A DNA stretch of 36,495 bases, taken from the IMG/VR virus record IMGVR_UViG_3300038678_000114, positions 1 to 36,495 of that record; one strand, given 5' to 3'. This document shows positions 28,636 through 36,495 of the stretch, in pieces; the stretch's first letter is position 1; the number at the start of each line of letters is the position of its first letter. The notes under the pieces are model-generated. The model worked only from the letters and a program-made list of their open reading frames with translations, searched no databases and was not told the origin of the DNA. The translations under genes and the position numbers were made by a program. This DNA is from a virus.

Positions 28636-29325
28636 CTACCTAAATTTTATCAGGGGCTTTGAGACTCCAAGGCCAACAAATGGAGAAAGCCCAGAACTGG
28701 ATATGCCATAACCAAACGTCAAAGATATTGACCATTTGTAGGGCTGTTCCCTTATTGTTAAACTAGTAATACCAGATATAACAGTTTTAGGGTTTGCGTT
28801 AACCACTCTAACCGTGTGCTCGTAATTAGAAAATATGTTTTTTCGATGGGTAGTATTAAGGACGCTCAGGCTATCGAAGATCGAATAGGTGTATTTGTAC
28901 CGTTGATCAGGATAGAAGCTTGCTGATAGCTGAAAGAATGGCTCCTGAATTAAAATTCGACCAATAGTATAAACTGTGTCGCTCTCTAAAATTGTAACCG
29001 TATCAATTACGCCTATTCCTGATCCTTCAGTTCTTTGAGCAATAAATAAAGCCGATTGTAAATCTTTGGTTTTAACGCCCATTTTTTTTAGGCTGTCTTC
29101 TAACCAATTGTACCCGTTTAGCAAACTTTTTAAGTCTCCTTTAGCTCTGGTTTTCTCAAACGCCAATTTCCCATTGTCTAATTTTACCTTTTCAATCGAG
29201 GCATTTTTCTCTTTAATGATCCAATCACGGCTTTTGACATCGTTTTTTAATCTACTCTTAGATATCTGACCATACACAAGTAAGGCAATTAAGCAGATAA
29301 TAATGATAATCAGAGTCTTATTCAT
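28636..29325 (-). CDS. Spanin-like lysis protein: membrane anchor, coiled coil and beta-barrel-like C-terminus
   Basis: 229 residues. An N-terminal membrane helix (IIIIICLIALLVYG, about 4-20) is followed by a long charged coiled coil (about 25-90), a middle region with DTVTILESDTVYTIG, and a C-terminus of beta strands (SLTFGYGISSSGLSPFVGLG, ending SKPLIKFR) of the outer-membrane protein type. Such a molecule could span inner membrane to outer membrane and fuse them after the endolysin acts. It overlaps the amidase gene by four bases and is the last gene of the lysis cluster, the usual spanin place. The barrel-like end is unusual. Confidence 0.6.
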   Translation of the reverse strand: MNKTLIIIIICLIALLVYGQISKSRLKNDVKSRDWIIKEKNASIEKVKLDNGKLAFEKTRAKGDLKSLLNGYNWLEDSLKKMGVKTKDLQSALFIAQRTEGSGIGVIDTVTILESDTVYTIGRILIQEPFFQLSASFYPDQRYKYTYSIFDSLSVLNTTHRKNIFSNYEHTVRVVNANPKTVISGITSLTIREQPYKWSISLTFGYGISSSGLSPFVGLGVSKPLIKFR

Positions 29326-29906
29326 TTTTTTGAATTCACATATTCAATAATAGAATTAGCCAAATGGTTCGCTATTTTTTCCCTTCCAGCTGTTGAGGAA
29401 ATGAAAGCCAAGTCCTTTTTATTGTCCATAAACCCAAACTCAGGGAGCACCCACGGGCACTTAGTATGTTTTAGAATGTAGAAATTTGCCTCTTTGTCTG
29501 GATCTCCGTCAATCGTATCTTTGCGCCCTCTAAAATTAGGAAGGTCACGCATTGCGTTATTATACATTAATGTAGCTATCTTGTCGCTTTCGGTTTCTCC
29601 TTTTGAGGTGTATATCTCATATCCTGTTCCTCCTCCAGCGTTTGCATGTACCGAAACACCAAAGCACTCAAACCCGTCCATCTTAGATGCTCTATTACAT
29701 CGATCAGGGAGGGAAATATCTTCTATTTCTGTAACTAGGACAAGTGTTTCAACTATACCAGATAATAATTTTTCGACCCTTCTGACTATATCTCTATTGA
29801 ATTCAAACTCTCTGAATAGAACATCGTTCCCTTTTGTTAACATACCTTTTGGGCTTCGTTTCCCAGGCGTATTAATTCCGTGTCCAGCGTCAAGTATTAC
29901 TATCAT
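29322..29906 (-). CDS. N-acetylmuramoyl-L-alanine amidase endolysin (Amidase_3)
   Basis: 194 residues. It has DAGHG (His9), the glutamate in FREFEFNRD (about Glu35), SVHANAGGG (His87) and the closing WVLPEFGFMDNKKD (Glu156), a complete Amidase_3 zinc site. No signal peptide or cell-wall-binding domain is visible, so passage through the membrane depends on a holin. It overlaps the membrane protein gene upstream and the spanin candidate downstream by four bases each. Confidence 0.93.
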   Translation of the reverse strand: MIVILDAGHGINTPGKRSPKGMLTKGNDVLFREFEFNRDIVRRVEKLLSGIVETLVLVTEIEDISLPDRCNRASKMDGFECFGVSVHANAGGGTGYEIYTSKGETESDKIATLMYNNAMRDLPNFRGRKDTIDGDPDKEANFYILKHTKCPWVLPEFGFMDNKKDLAFISSTAGREKIANHLANSIIEYVNSKK

Positions 29907-30268
29907 TTAATTTTGTCGTTTATTTTATTCATCAACCCTTTCATATCTTCCATTAATCCAGTCTGTTTTGATTCAATTTCAATGAATTTTCCATTTGATT
30001 CAATGAATGCAATTACTAGCTTTTTAATTGTGAACCCCATTGCAATGGTTAACCCGATTAAAAATACTATAAAAATTCCACTCAATCCATAATCATTTGC
30101 AAGGTGATTAGAGGCATCTGTAACGGCTCCAGTGGTTGATTCTAATACTCCCTGTTGTTGACTAGACATATATGAGAATGATTTAAACGCCACAAAATTT
30201 AGTATTAACACCATAAACAATATTAATAATCTCTTAAATTGCTTTTTTACTCTTTTTTGTTTTTGCAT
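29903..30268 (-). CDS. Putative holin, two membrane segments, 121 aa
   Basis: The N-terminus is basic (MQKQKRVKKQFKR), followed by a hydrophobic segment at about 13-30, a polar part, a second hydrophobic segment at about 62-81 (LSGIFIVFLIGLTIAMGFTI) and an amphipathic charged tail. Size, topology and position directly before the endolysin fit a holin, although phage holins are sequence-diverse and I cannot name a family. Confidence 0.6.
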   Translation of the reverse strand: MQKQKRVKKQFKRLLILFMVLILNFVAFKSFSYMSSQQQGVLESTTGAVTDASNHLANDYGLSGIFIVFLIGLTIAMGFTIKKLVIAFIESNGKFIEIESKQTGLMEDMKGLMNKINDKIK

Positions 30269-30272
30269 TATT

Positions 30273-30578
30273 CTAAATTTTTATAGCTCCTTTATGGCGT
30301 GGCATTGCCAATATGTTAATATTTGCGCTCGTTATTAACTTAATAATATCGTTCATTTCTGTTTCGTTTAAATCCTCAAACGGTATGGGATATTCTACAA
30401 AACAATCTTTTTTAACAATTCCCTGCATGTAATAATATTTAACACCAATATATGCGGTGTTATTGCATTGCCTACCTTGTGAAATTTCAAATTCGGGTGA
30501 ATCTATTATTAAATCGTTAGGCCCCATTATAGGTGCTGGTATTTTTACTATTCCGTTAATTTTATATCGTTGTGCCAT
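30273..30578 (-). CDS. Hypothetical late protein, 101 aa
   Basis: Starts MAQRYKINGIVKIPAPIMGP. Beta-rich with a cysteine, ending in MPRHKGAIKI. No motif. It lies between the receptor-binding candidate and the holin with gaps of two and four bases. Possibly a small tail-tip or chaperone protein. Confidence 0.62.
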   Translation of the reverse strand: MAQRYKINGIVKIPAPIMGPNDLIIDSPEFEISQGRQCNNTAYIGVKYYYMQGIVKKDCFVEYPIPFEDLNETEMNDIIKLITSANINILAMPRHKGAIKI

Positions 30579-30580
30579 AA

Positions 30581-31261
30581 TTAAAAGTGTTTTCTACAAA
30601 TTATATAACTTCTGTTTGTTGTTTTAGCTTCTATTGGGTTTGCTAATTGTGCATTGTTAGAATTAAATGGAGCGCGTGTTGTATTATTAGGTACTGTATT
30701 CGATAGTTTTAAATTTGCTGCAATATTAAAAGGGGCATAATTCAATAAAGAACCGCTAGCTATGCCATAGTTACAAATTGATATTATTTGATTTGTATTA
30801 AACAAAAACCATCCATCAAAACCGCCCTGTAATGATGCTAATGATTCGTCTATTGCCTCTTCCCAATTTTTTGAGTTCGCACCTTGTACTATTCGATATA
30901 TCATTAAACCCGAATCATTATCTATTACTAAGTCATCTCCATAGACTTGCAATCCATTTATATCCGTGAATACATTAGTATTACCAAATGAGTTTGCGTT
31001 CCCTAATGTGAAAAAATCTGTTTTACTATTTTGAACCTTCAAAGAATTAGCAACTCTAACAGGGGCGAAAATAGTTGCTTCTATATCAGCATCGTCACCA
31101 GTTCTAAACACCGTGGTTTGTCCCGTTGGTTTTGGATAATTATAACCCCGGCCATATTCGGCTATCTGCTCATCCCATCCAGTAGGAATTGTACTAATTA
31201 CTTTTTGAGACGTAATTACATCAACTCCTCCATTTTTCGTTATGACCGCTACACCACCCAT
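30581..31261 (-). CDS. Receptor-binding candidate with DUF1566-like C-terminal region, 226 aa
   Basis: The N-terminal part is beta-rich and phage-fibre-like (VVITSQKVISTIPTGW... with asparagine/threonine stretches). The C-terminal part has GLMIYRIVQGANSKNWEEAI then SLASLQGGFDGWFLFNTNQI and ends RSYIICRKHF. The 'W-eAi...L..GG-dGW-L-n-nqi-si' layout is that of the DUF1566/Lcl fold, related to C-type-lectin surfaces used for receptor binding. Its distal tail position supports adhesion. The ATG shares a base with the stop upstream. Confidence 0.6.
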   Translation of the reverse strand: MGGVAVITKNGGVDVITSQKVISTIPTGWDEQIAEYGRGYNYPKPTGQTTVFRTGDDADIEATIFAPVRVANSLKVQNSKTDFFTLGNANSFGNTNVFTDINGLQVYGDDLVIDNDSGLMIYRIVQGANSKNWEEAIDESLASLQGGFDGWFLFNTNQIISICNYGIASGSLLNYAPFNIAANLKLSNTVPNNTTRAPFNSNNAQLANPIEAKTTNRSYIICRKHF

Positions 31262-31641
31262 TAGATTATTGTTAGTCCATCAAATGCAATAGTAATTAAT
31301 TTACCAGCTGCATTTACCCACGATAATTCATAGTAATAAGTATCCTCTTCAAACAAACCAATATCTGTATCATAATCACTGTTCCAAGTAATAACATTAC
31401 CAGATACCTCGACTCCTGGATCTCCTTGATCAATAGTGACTAATAGTTCCGTTCTTTTTTGAACCTTTCTAGGCGCATATATTTTTAAAAACAAATCTGT
31501 TAACCCTGTGAAATCATAAGGCGTTGCCGCTGCAGGAGGAACCGCTTTATTAAAAACTGTGAATATAAATCCATCAGGACCATTGTGCATTTGTAGTTCC
31601 AAACACAACGACATTCCGATATAAACTTTATTGCAACTCAT
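31261..31641 (-). CDS. Hypothetical tail/fibre protein, 126 aa
   Basis: I use the start at 31641 (MSCNKVYIGMSLCLELQMHN), one base after the upstream stop; the longer frame from 31674 would overlap it. The product is beta-rich with proline stretches (VPPAAATPYDFTGL) and ends AFDGLTII. Typical of a fibre or baseplate accessory protein; no family recognised. Confidence 0.62.
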   Translation of the reverse strand: MSCNKVYIGMSLCLELQMHNGPDGFIFTVFNKAVPPAAATPYDFTGLTDLFLKIYAPRKVQKRTELLVTIDQGDPGVEVSGNVITWNSDYDTDIGLFEEDTYYYELSWVNAAGKLITIAFDGLTII

Positions 31642-31642
31642 A

Positions 31643-32179
31643 TTAATTAGTGTCTCGTATTGTATAATCAACAAAAATTTTCATAGGACTATCTCCTGTT
31701 ATAAAATCATTGTCTGCATCTACTGTTAATGCAGTGTTATGTGTTATACTTCCTGACGAATTTGTAAATTTTACCGTTCTGTCCACACTTGCAAAAAGAG
31801 GGTTTGAACCAAGCGTAGAAGCCTCTTTTCCTCCAACTTTTAAATTAACATCATAGCTACCTCCTCCCGATGCTACATAGTCAGATGATTCGTAATCTAA
31901 AAACAAACTAGCAGACTTTATTTCAATATACTTTCCTGCTCCGGGAGCAGCCACTATTTCAATTGGAGTAGTATTCAATGACTTTATTTGAGAAGTCGTT
32001 AATTGAATTTCTGCTGTAATAGTGCTCGCCTCACTTGCTTCTAGTGCCTCAATATCATCTGCATGTGAATTGATCACCTCTTTTACCTCTTGTCCATTAT
32101 CTCCAGACCATTTATTATTCTCTGGAGCCCCACTAGGATTCAGTGTTGATTTATCTACGTATGTGATTCGTTGTGACAT
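31643..32179 (-). CDS. Putative tail fibre protein, 178 aa
   Basis: Starts MSQRITYVDKSTLNPSGAPE. The N-terminal 55 residues contain helix-forming EVKEVINSHADDIEALEASE, a trimer-forming type of sequence, followed by a beta-rich domain (DYESSDYVASGGGSYDVNLK) and a final strand. This is a common layout of phage tail fibres and spikes. It follows the 337-residue tail gene by 12 bases. Confidence 0.6.
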   Translation of the reverse strand: MSQRITYVDKSTLNPSGAPENNKWSGDNGQEVKEVINSHADDIEALEASEASTITAEIQLTTSQIKSLNTTPIEIVAAPGAGKYIEIKSASLFLDYESSDYVASGGGSYDVNLKVGGKEASTLGSNPLFASVDRTVKFTNSSGSITHNTALTVDADNDFITGDSPMKIFVDYTIRDTN

Positions 32180-32191
32180 AATGTTGTTGTT

Positions 32192-33205
32192 TTAATTCGG
32201 GTTTACCAATGACCCTTCTGCTATTATTGTTAAATCATCGAGACCCACCAAATTATCCTGAACTAACATTTGCAAGTCTTCACCTGGTCCAATTCTTAGT
32301 GTTGTACCCATTTTATTTTGTCCTGCAAAGGTTAGTCGTGCAGCAAATCCATCTTGTCCTTGTCCTGCTGCAGTAAAAAATTCAAAATCAAATGCAATAT
32401 TGGCTATATCTCCGTTTGTCTTGACATTGAAAATGTTTTTAAATTCCCCGTCTATTCTTCTAAATACAAGTCCTTTAACAAGTGCCGCCAAATCACCAAA
32501 TTCTGCCAGTGTTCCGGCTGTGGCTGTCTTACATTGAATGATAATTCTAGTACAATCAAATTCAATCTCAATTCCTTGACCTCCTCCCCTGAGTGCAAAT
32601 ATTTGCGTTGTACTTGATCCATCGACTGACATGTCTTCTATTCCAGCATCTACAAATGATCCTGCAGGGAAAGCAAAATCTAAAGGAGTGTCCAATGAAA
32701 TAGTCGTTGATGCAATGACTAAAATTTTAGAAAAATAAAACCGCTGTGAATCTATATTGAATATTGTAAAATGCTGACCTACGACCAATCCTGTAGCACT
32801 AACAACTTCCACATCTGTATCACCAATTGATGCTGGATTTGCGAGTGATGTTAGTGCCTTTGATTGTGTAAAAAAAGCTATAACCGGTGGCGTTGTTTCA
32901 TCTTCAATTAAAATGCTTCTATTAGACCTGAAAAAATTATCATCTAACTCAAGTGCGAACTGTTCCAATGTCAACGAAGAGGGATCAATAATTTCTCCTC
33001 CTTTTCTTATTAGTTCCGTAAACTCTACCTTTCTAAATAGGTCTGCTGGCGCATCGTTTTTGTTTCCAAACGCAATAATAACTCCCCCGTCTACTGTTTT
33101 AGTGTCTAAACCGTCCACTCTTAGATTTTGGCTTAGTGATCTTACAAATACATCACTATCATCTAATATATGTATGTTGTCGTTTTCTGCTTTCTTCAGT
33201 TTCAT
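32192..33205 (-). CDS. Tail tip/baseplate-region protein, 337 aa
   Basis: Starts MKLKKAENDNIHILDDSDVF. The first third is helix-poor and acidic with EFTELIRKGGEIIDPSSLTL; the middle is beta-rich with a repeated-strand pattern (IASTTISLDTPLDFAFPAGS); the end is polar (GPGEDLQMLVQDNLVGLDDL). It lies nine bases after the tape measure and before fibre genes, so a tail-tip structural role is likely. No family recognised. Confidence 0.65.
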   Translation of the reverse strand: MKLKKAENDNIHILDDSDVFVRSLSQNLRVDGLDTKTVDGGVIIAFGNKNDAPADLFRKVEFTELIRKGGEIIDPSSLTLEQFALELDDNFFRSNRSILIEDETTPPVIAFFTQSKALTSLANPASIGDTDVEVVSATGLVVGQHFTIFNIDSQRFYFSKILVIASTTISLDTPLDFAFPAGSFVDAGIEDMSVDGSSTTQIFALRGGGQGIEIEFDCTRIIIQCKTATAGTLAEFGDLAALVKGLVFRRIDGEFKNIFNVKTNGDIANIAFDFEFFTAAGQGQDGFAARLTFAGQNKMGTTLRIGPGEDLQMLVQDNLVGLDDLTIIAEGSLVNPN

Positions 33206-33214
33206 ATTGCTAAT

Positions 33215-35779
33215 TTATTTAATTCCCACGGCTTTTGCGTCAATATCAGCATTAATTCCAGCCATTACAGACTGAACCTCCACAACAGGGGTCGGCAATC
33301 CTTTGACTATTTCAGATGCAAGCCGGCTAATGTCGCTCGCTCCAAGTCCTCCGACTGGTCCACCTTGCTGTAAAAATCGAGATGAATTACCAAACATAGA
33401 CGCGCCTCCAAATCTCTCATTCACTCCTGAAAGCAATGCTAGTGCTGGATTTGTGGCTTCTTTTTTTGTTACAAACAAACCCTCATCCCCTTGCATATTA
33501 GCAACCAACTTTCCACCTACATGGATGTTTTCACCGCCTTGCGCGTGTGATTTTCCTCGTATAACCGTACCAAATACACCACCCCCTTGTGCGAATTGAG
33601 GGGCTTGAGGCGGTTGCTGTGTTCCTACTGCAATCGCTTGTAATGCTCCTGCAGCCAATACGACTCCAGACGCAATTAAATTAGGTAAAACTTTTGCGGC
33701 TGCTACCGCTGTGCTAATCGCTATTTCTACCAATGACGCTTTTTTGTTTGCATTAAATTCAGCTAATGCGATTGCGTGTTGTTCTAATGCAAATTTCTTC
33801 TCTAATTCTATGCTTTTTTTGTCGAACTCGTCTTGTGATATAAGTCCGTTATCGAGATTTTGCCTTAATTGTGCCTGTTCATCCTGATGTTTTAATTCAA
33901 GTTGTGTCGATTCATCGTCAAACTCTCGTTCCCTTCGATCAGATGCAACATCAAAAGCTAAACTGATTGCATTACTAGCAGCGTCTAAAGCTGCTTTTAC
34001 TATTTCTTTTTTTGTTTCCTCTTTTTCCTCAAGCTTCTCAAGTTCCTCAGCCGTTTTTTTATCTCTGATTTCTTGTAACTTTTCAAGATTTGCAAACAAA
34101 CGGTCTCTTTCTTCTTCTGCGGCCTCTTCCTGTCTTTCGATTTCTAATTCTTCACGCTCTACTTTTTCAGCATTCAGGTCTTTTTCTGCTTCTGCTAAAT
34201 CAGATATTACGAGTCTTCTTTCTCTAATTACTTCAAGCAATCGACCTTCTATAATTTCAGATAATTCAAGATTTCTAATCTTATCATTGAGTGCTTTTGT
34301 ATCGGTCTCGTTTATTAAATCAATTATATCTATTTGCTGTTTGCTAAATTTTTGAAGAGTTGAAACCTGTTCATCGAACGCGTTTTCTGATTCTTTAGTC
34401 AACCTACCTAGAAGCAATATTCTTTCTTCTAATGGTTTGTCAGTGTCGGCAATCGCCTTTTCTGTAATCGTCTTAAAGTTGTCAAACCCATCAATTAAAA
34501 TATCTAAATCTTTTTCTAGCCTATCTTGTTTTAGTTCCGATCTTACTTTTTCATTGTCTCTAATAGCTAACGTTAATTCGCTTTCAAGTTCAATTTGCTT
34601 TACTGCTGCTTCTGCCTGTTGATCTAATAAATCCCTTACATCCTTACCCTGTGATTTTGCTAATAACAATCTTTCATCTGCGATTCTTTTTTCCAGATTT
34701 GCTTCTTCTAACCTTAACGCTAACGCATCTTCTAGTGCTATTCTAGCCGCTGCCGCTGCTGTCTCACGTTCTTTAAATGATTTAGTTGCGTCATCTGCTA
34801 TTGATTGCAATAATTCAGATTCACCCTGAAGCAATGCAACTGCTTTTGAGCTTTCTCTGCTGAGCGATCTTAGACTTTGTTCTAGTTGTTTTATTTCCCT
34901 TCCTTTATCAAACGCCCTTGCAATTTCCTCTCCCAATCCTTCAAACGCCCCAGTTGCTTCATCAAGTGCCCCTGCAAAATCTCCTTGGAAAAATTTAACT
35001 ATTGCCCCGCCTAGTTTTGCAAGCCTTCCTATTACAGTGTCGAGAACGGCCTGAACTCCTGCAAAGATGGGTTCTAAAAATGCTACATTATCTCCAAGAG
35101 ATGCGAACAATCCTACCAAAGAAACAACTGCTGTCACAATTAATCCAATAGGATTAGCCAACAATATTTTTCCGAAACTTATAAACTTCTTGCCAATATC
35201 TAATATGGAACCACCAAGGCCGCCCGTTGCTCCTCCTGCTTCTTCTACTTGACCAGCATAATCTCCTATTGATGATTTAAACAAGTTTGCAGATTTGTCA
35301 GCTCCTATTATTTCAGTTTGATTTTCTGCAATCTGATCGTTTAACGCTTCGAATTTTTTTGTTCCTTCTACCGTTGATTTATCAAGGCTGTCCCTTGTTT
35401 TTACTAGCTTACTAGTTTCTGCCCTTAGAGCATCTAATGAATTAGCCTGTAGTTTTGAAACCTTAACGGCCTGAGTTCTTTCCCGATTAAGGTCTTTTAT
35501 TCCATCTTTTAGATTAAGATTTGATTTTTTAAGTGTCTCAATCTGTTTGGCATTTTGATTTCTAAGCTTTTCGGCTTCCTTGCTTGTAATTATTCCCTTC
35601 TCTTGTTCTTTATTTATATCCTTTTGACTTTTTTCAAGCTCCTTGATCTGTTCATTGTTCTTTTTTAATGCAGATTGTTCAGCTAATAGAGCATTTGTCG
35701 ACCTTTCAACAGCAGCTATTGCAGCATCATTGTCAATGTCAACCTCTATTAATGTTACTTTCTTGTTAAAATCTGCCAT
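33215..35779 (-). CDS. Tail tape measure protein
   Basis: 854 residues, the largest gene. The N-terminal 170 residues are long coiled coils (AKQIETLKKSNLNLKDGIKD and similar). A hydrophobic stretch at about 203-228 (ILLANPIGLIVTAVVSLVGL) may cross the host membrane during ejection, and further coiled coils rich in K, E and R follow. The C-terminal 150 residues are glycine/alanine/glutamine-rich with FAQGGGVFGTVIRGKSHAQG. This is the usual tape-measure layout. The length sets the tail length; 854 residues imply a tail of roughly 130 nm by the usual 1.5 Angstrom per residue, consistent with a long non-contractile tail. Confidence 0.9.
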   Translation of the reverse strand: MADFNKKVTLIEVDIDNDAAIAAVERSTNALLAEQSALKKNNEQIKELEKSQKDINKEQEKGIITSKEAEKLRNQNAKQIETLKKSNLNLKDGIKDLNRERTQAVKVSKLQANSLDALRAETSKLVKTRDSLDKSTVEGTKKFEALNDQIAENQTEIIGADKSANLFKSSIGDYAGQVEEAGGATGGLGGSILDIGKKFISFGKILLANPIGLIVTAVVSLVGLFASLGDNVAFLEPIFAGVQAVLDTVIGRLAKLGGAIVKFFQGDFAGALDEATGAFEGLGEEIARAFDKGREIKQLEQSLRSLSRESSKAVALLQGESELLQSIADDATKSFKERETAAAAARIALEDALALRLEEANLEKRIADERLLLAKSQGKDVRDLLDQQAEAAVKQIELESELTLAIRDNEKVRSELKQDRLEKDLDILIDGFDNFKTITEKAIADTDKPLEERILLLGRLTKESENAFDEQVSTLQKFSKQQIDIIDLINETDTKALNDKIRNLELSEIIEGRLLEVIRERRLVISDLAEAEKDLNAEKVEREELEIERQEEAAEEERDRLFANLEKLQEIRDKKTAEELEKLEEKEETKKEIVKAALDAASNAISLAFDVASDRREREFDDESTQLELKHQDEQAQLRQNLDNGLISQDEFDKKSIELEKKFALEQHAIALAEFNANKKASLVEIAISTAVAAAKVLPNLIASGVVLAAGALQAIAVGTQQPPQAPQFAQGGGVFGTVIRGKSHAQGGENIHVGGKLVANMQGDEGLFVTKKEATNPALALLSGVNERFGGASMFGNSSRFLQQGGPVGGLGASDISRLASEIVKGLPTPVVEVQSVMAGINADIDAKAVGIK

Positions 35780-35781
35780 TG

Positions 35782-36495
35782 TTAAGGGGTGTATAACACT
35801 TTAAGTTTTATATCATCTGTATGTCGTGACGTTGGGAATAACCAAGTGCCCCCACTATCCAAAGAAATAAATTGTGTTCCGTCTGTATAAATATCTGAAA
35901 CAGTTTTGTTTACCATAAACTGAAAATTATTAGAACCATCCAACGTTACAGCAGAAACATATCTAAAAACAATAGCATACTGATCATTATTTATAAGGCT
36001 TAGTCCACTAAAATTAAACGCTTCCTGATAACTGTTTTGAACCAAACTAGAGGCTTGAATAGTATTTGATGAAGTCCCAACGATTGACGTATAGTCTGGA
36101 ACTCCTGCTATTGTCTCGCAAATTTCACATATAATAACACCGTCTGGAGATCCGCTAATTATTCTAACATACATCTGTACACACATTTCACTATGATAAG
36201 TAGGGCTTATTATAGTTTGTGCTAAAAATGTGGTTATGACAGATATAACACTGCTTGTGCTTACTATTGTGGAAAACGTTTCAAGTAGCAATAATTTTTT
36301 AGCGCTCACTTTCGCTCCTCCCCCTACTAGAAGCATTACACACTTTAGCGTAGTTAATTCGCCTGGAGAAAACCCCTCTATTTCGGAAACAAAGAAGTAT
36401 GAACCTATATCTGAAACATAAACGACTGGTCTTTTTGTCATTTCCTTAAAATCAGTTGTAGTAAATACACCCTTTAAAGATAACAATCTTTCACG
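35782..36495 (-). CDS. Large tail/baseplate protein, C-terminal part (continues at position 1732)
   Basis: This is the C-terminal 195 codons and stop of the 772-residue protein that begins at 1732 and crosses the junction (the unique part is 35782-36368). An apparent ATG at 36486 is only an internal methionine or artefact of the cut. The segment passes through VYVSDIGSYFFVSEIEGF, resembling the end of phage tail proteins that bind a partner ring, then a serine/threonine-rich region. It ends two bases before the tape-measure gene, so the two are probably translated together. Confidence 0.8.
   Translation of the reverse strand, partial: RERLLSLKGVFTTTDFKEMTKRPVVYVSDIGSYFFVSEIEGFSPGELTTLKCVMLLVGGGAKVSAKKLLLLETFSTIVSTSSVISVITTFLAQTIISPTYHSEMCVQMYVRIISGSPDGVIICEICETIAGVPDYTSIVGTSSNTIQASSLVQNSYQEAFNFSGLSLINNDQYAIVFRYVSAVTLDGSNNFQFMVNKTVSDIYTDGTQFISLDSGGTWLFPTSRHTDDIKLKVLYTP
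36369..36495. repeat. Terminal direct repeat, right copy
   Basis: Second copy of bases 1-127. It lies within the 772-residue tail gene; joining the two ends restores one uninterrupted frame, which supports circular closure. Confidence 0.95.

Noticed and set aside
30581-31261. DUF1566-like protein as the target of a diversity-generating retroelement
   Set aside because: No reverse transcriptase or template repeat was found in the window, so only a receptor-binding role is kept.
1-36495. CRISPR arrays, tRNA genes, rRNA genes, integrase or transposase
   Set aside because: No regular spacer-repeat arrays, cloverleaf sequences, rRNA segments or recombinase signatures were seen on either strand.

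Overview
The window is a complete small tailed-phage genome, probably infecting a member of the Bacteroidota (Flavobacteriia). The first 127 bases are identical to the last 127 (1-127 = 36369-36495), so the contig closes on itself into a circle of 36,368 bp. One long gene for a tail protein crosses the junction and stays in frame. Every gene I accept lies on the minus strand, so transcription runs from high to low coordinates and across the junction. The host call rests on the AT-rich sequence, on protein families I know mainly from Bacteroidota phages, on A-rich start contexts, and on weak matches to the Bacteroidota -7 element TAnnTTTG. There is no integrase, tRNA, rRNA or CRISPR array. The phage looks lytic, or at least lacks a recognisable integration module.

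In order of transcription: (1) 28.6-25.5 kb is an accessory early operon of small genes. Several are separated by inverted-repeat elements that resemble integron attC sites, and the operon ends in a rho-independent terminator at 25526-25558. (2) 25.5-19 kb is the recombination and replication operon: Cro-like protein, ERF single-strand annealing protein, PD-(D/E)XK exonuclease, small DNA-binding proteins, YdaU/DUF1376-like replication protein, YopX, zinc-finger/HTH protein and RuvC-like resolvase. No polymerase, primase or helicase is visible, so the host replisome is presumably used. (3) 19-14.9 kb holds small conserved phage genes, an HNH protein, an ASCH-like protein, a lone HigA-type antitoxin and a C5-cytosine methyltransferase. 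(4) 14.9-13.2 kb encodes the terminase subunits.

(5) 13.1-1.7 kb is head, connector and tail: a gene with a U UUU UUA frameshift site, connector proteins, a ClpP-type prohead protease, the HK97-fold capsid protein, a probable tail tube protein, and the portal (placed unusually after the capsid gene). A DUF5662 protein and a lipoprotein metallopeptidase are inserted among these. (6) 1.7 kb, across the junction, to 30.3 kb carries a 772-residue tail protein, the tape measure, and tail-tip or fibre proteins. (7) 30.3-28.6 kb is lysis: holin candidate, amidase endolysin, and a spanin-like protein with an outer-membrane-like C-terminus.

Two non-coding systems stand out. A perfect 17-bp palindrome (TTACTAAATTTTAGTAA) occurs three times exactly and twice in degenerate form, always just upstream of a gene that starts after an AGAGAGCAA leader; it looks like a phage-encoded operator regulon. 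The attC-like elements include one 53-bp sequence present in two identical copies 7.4 kb apart and suggest that gene cassettes were acquired in an integron-like way.
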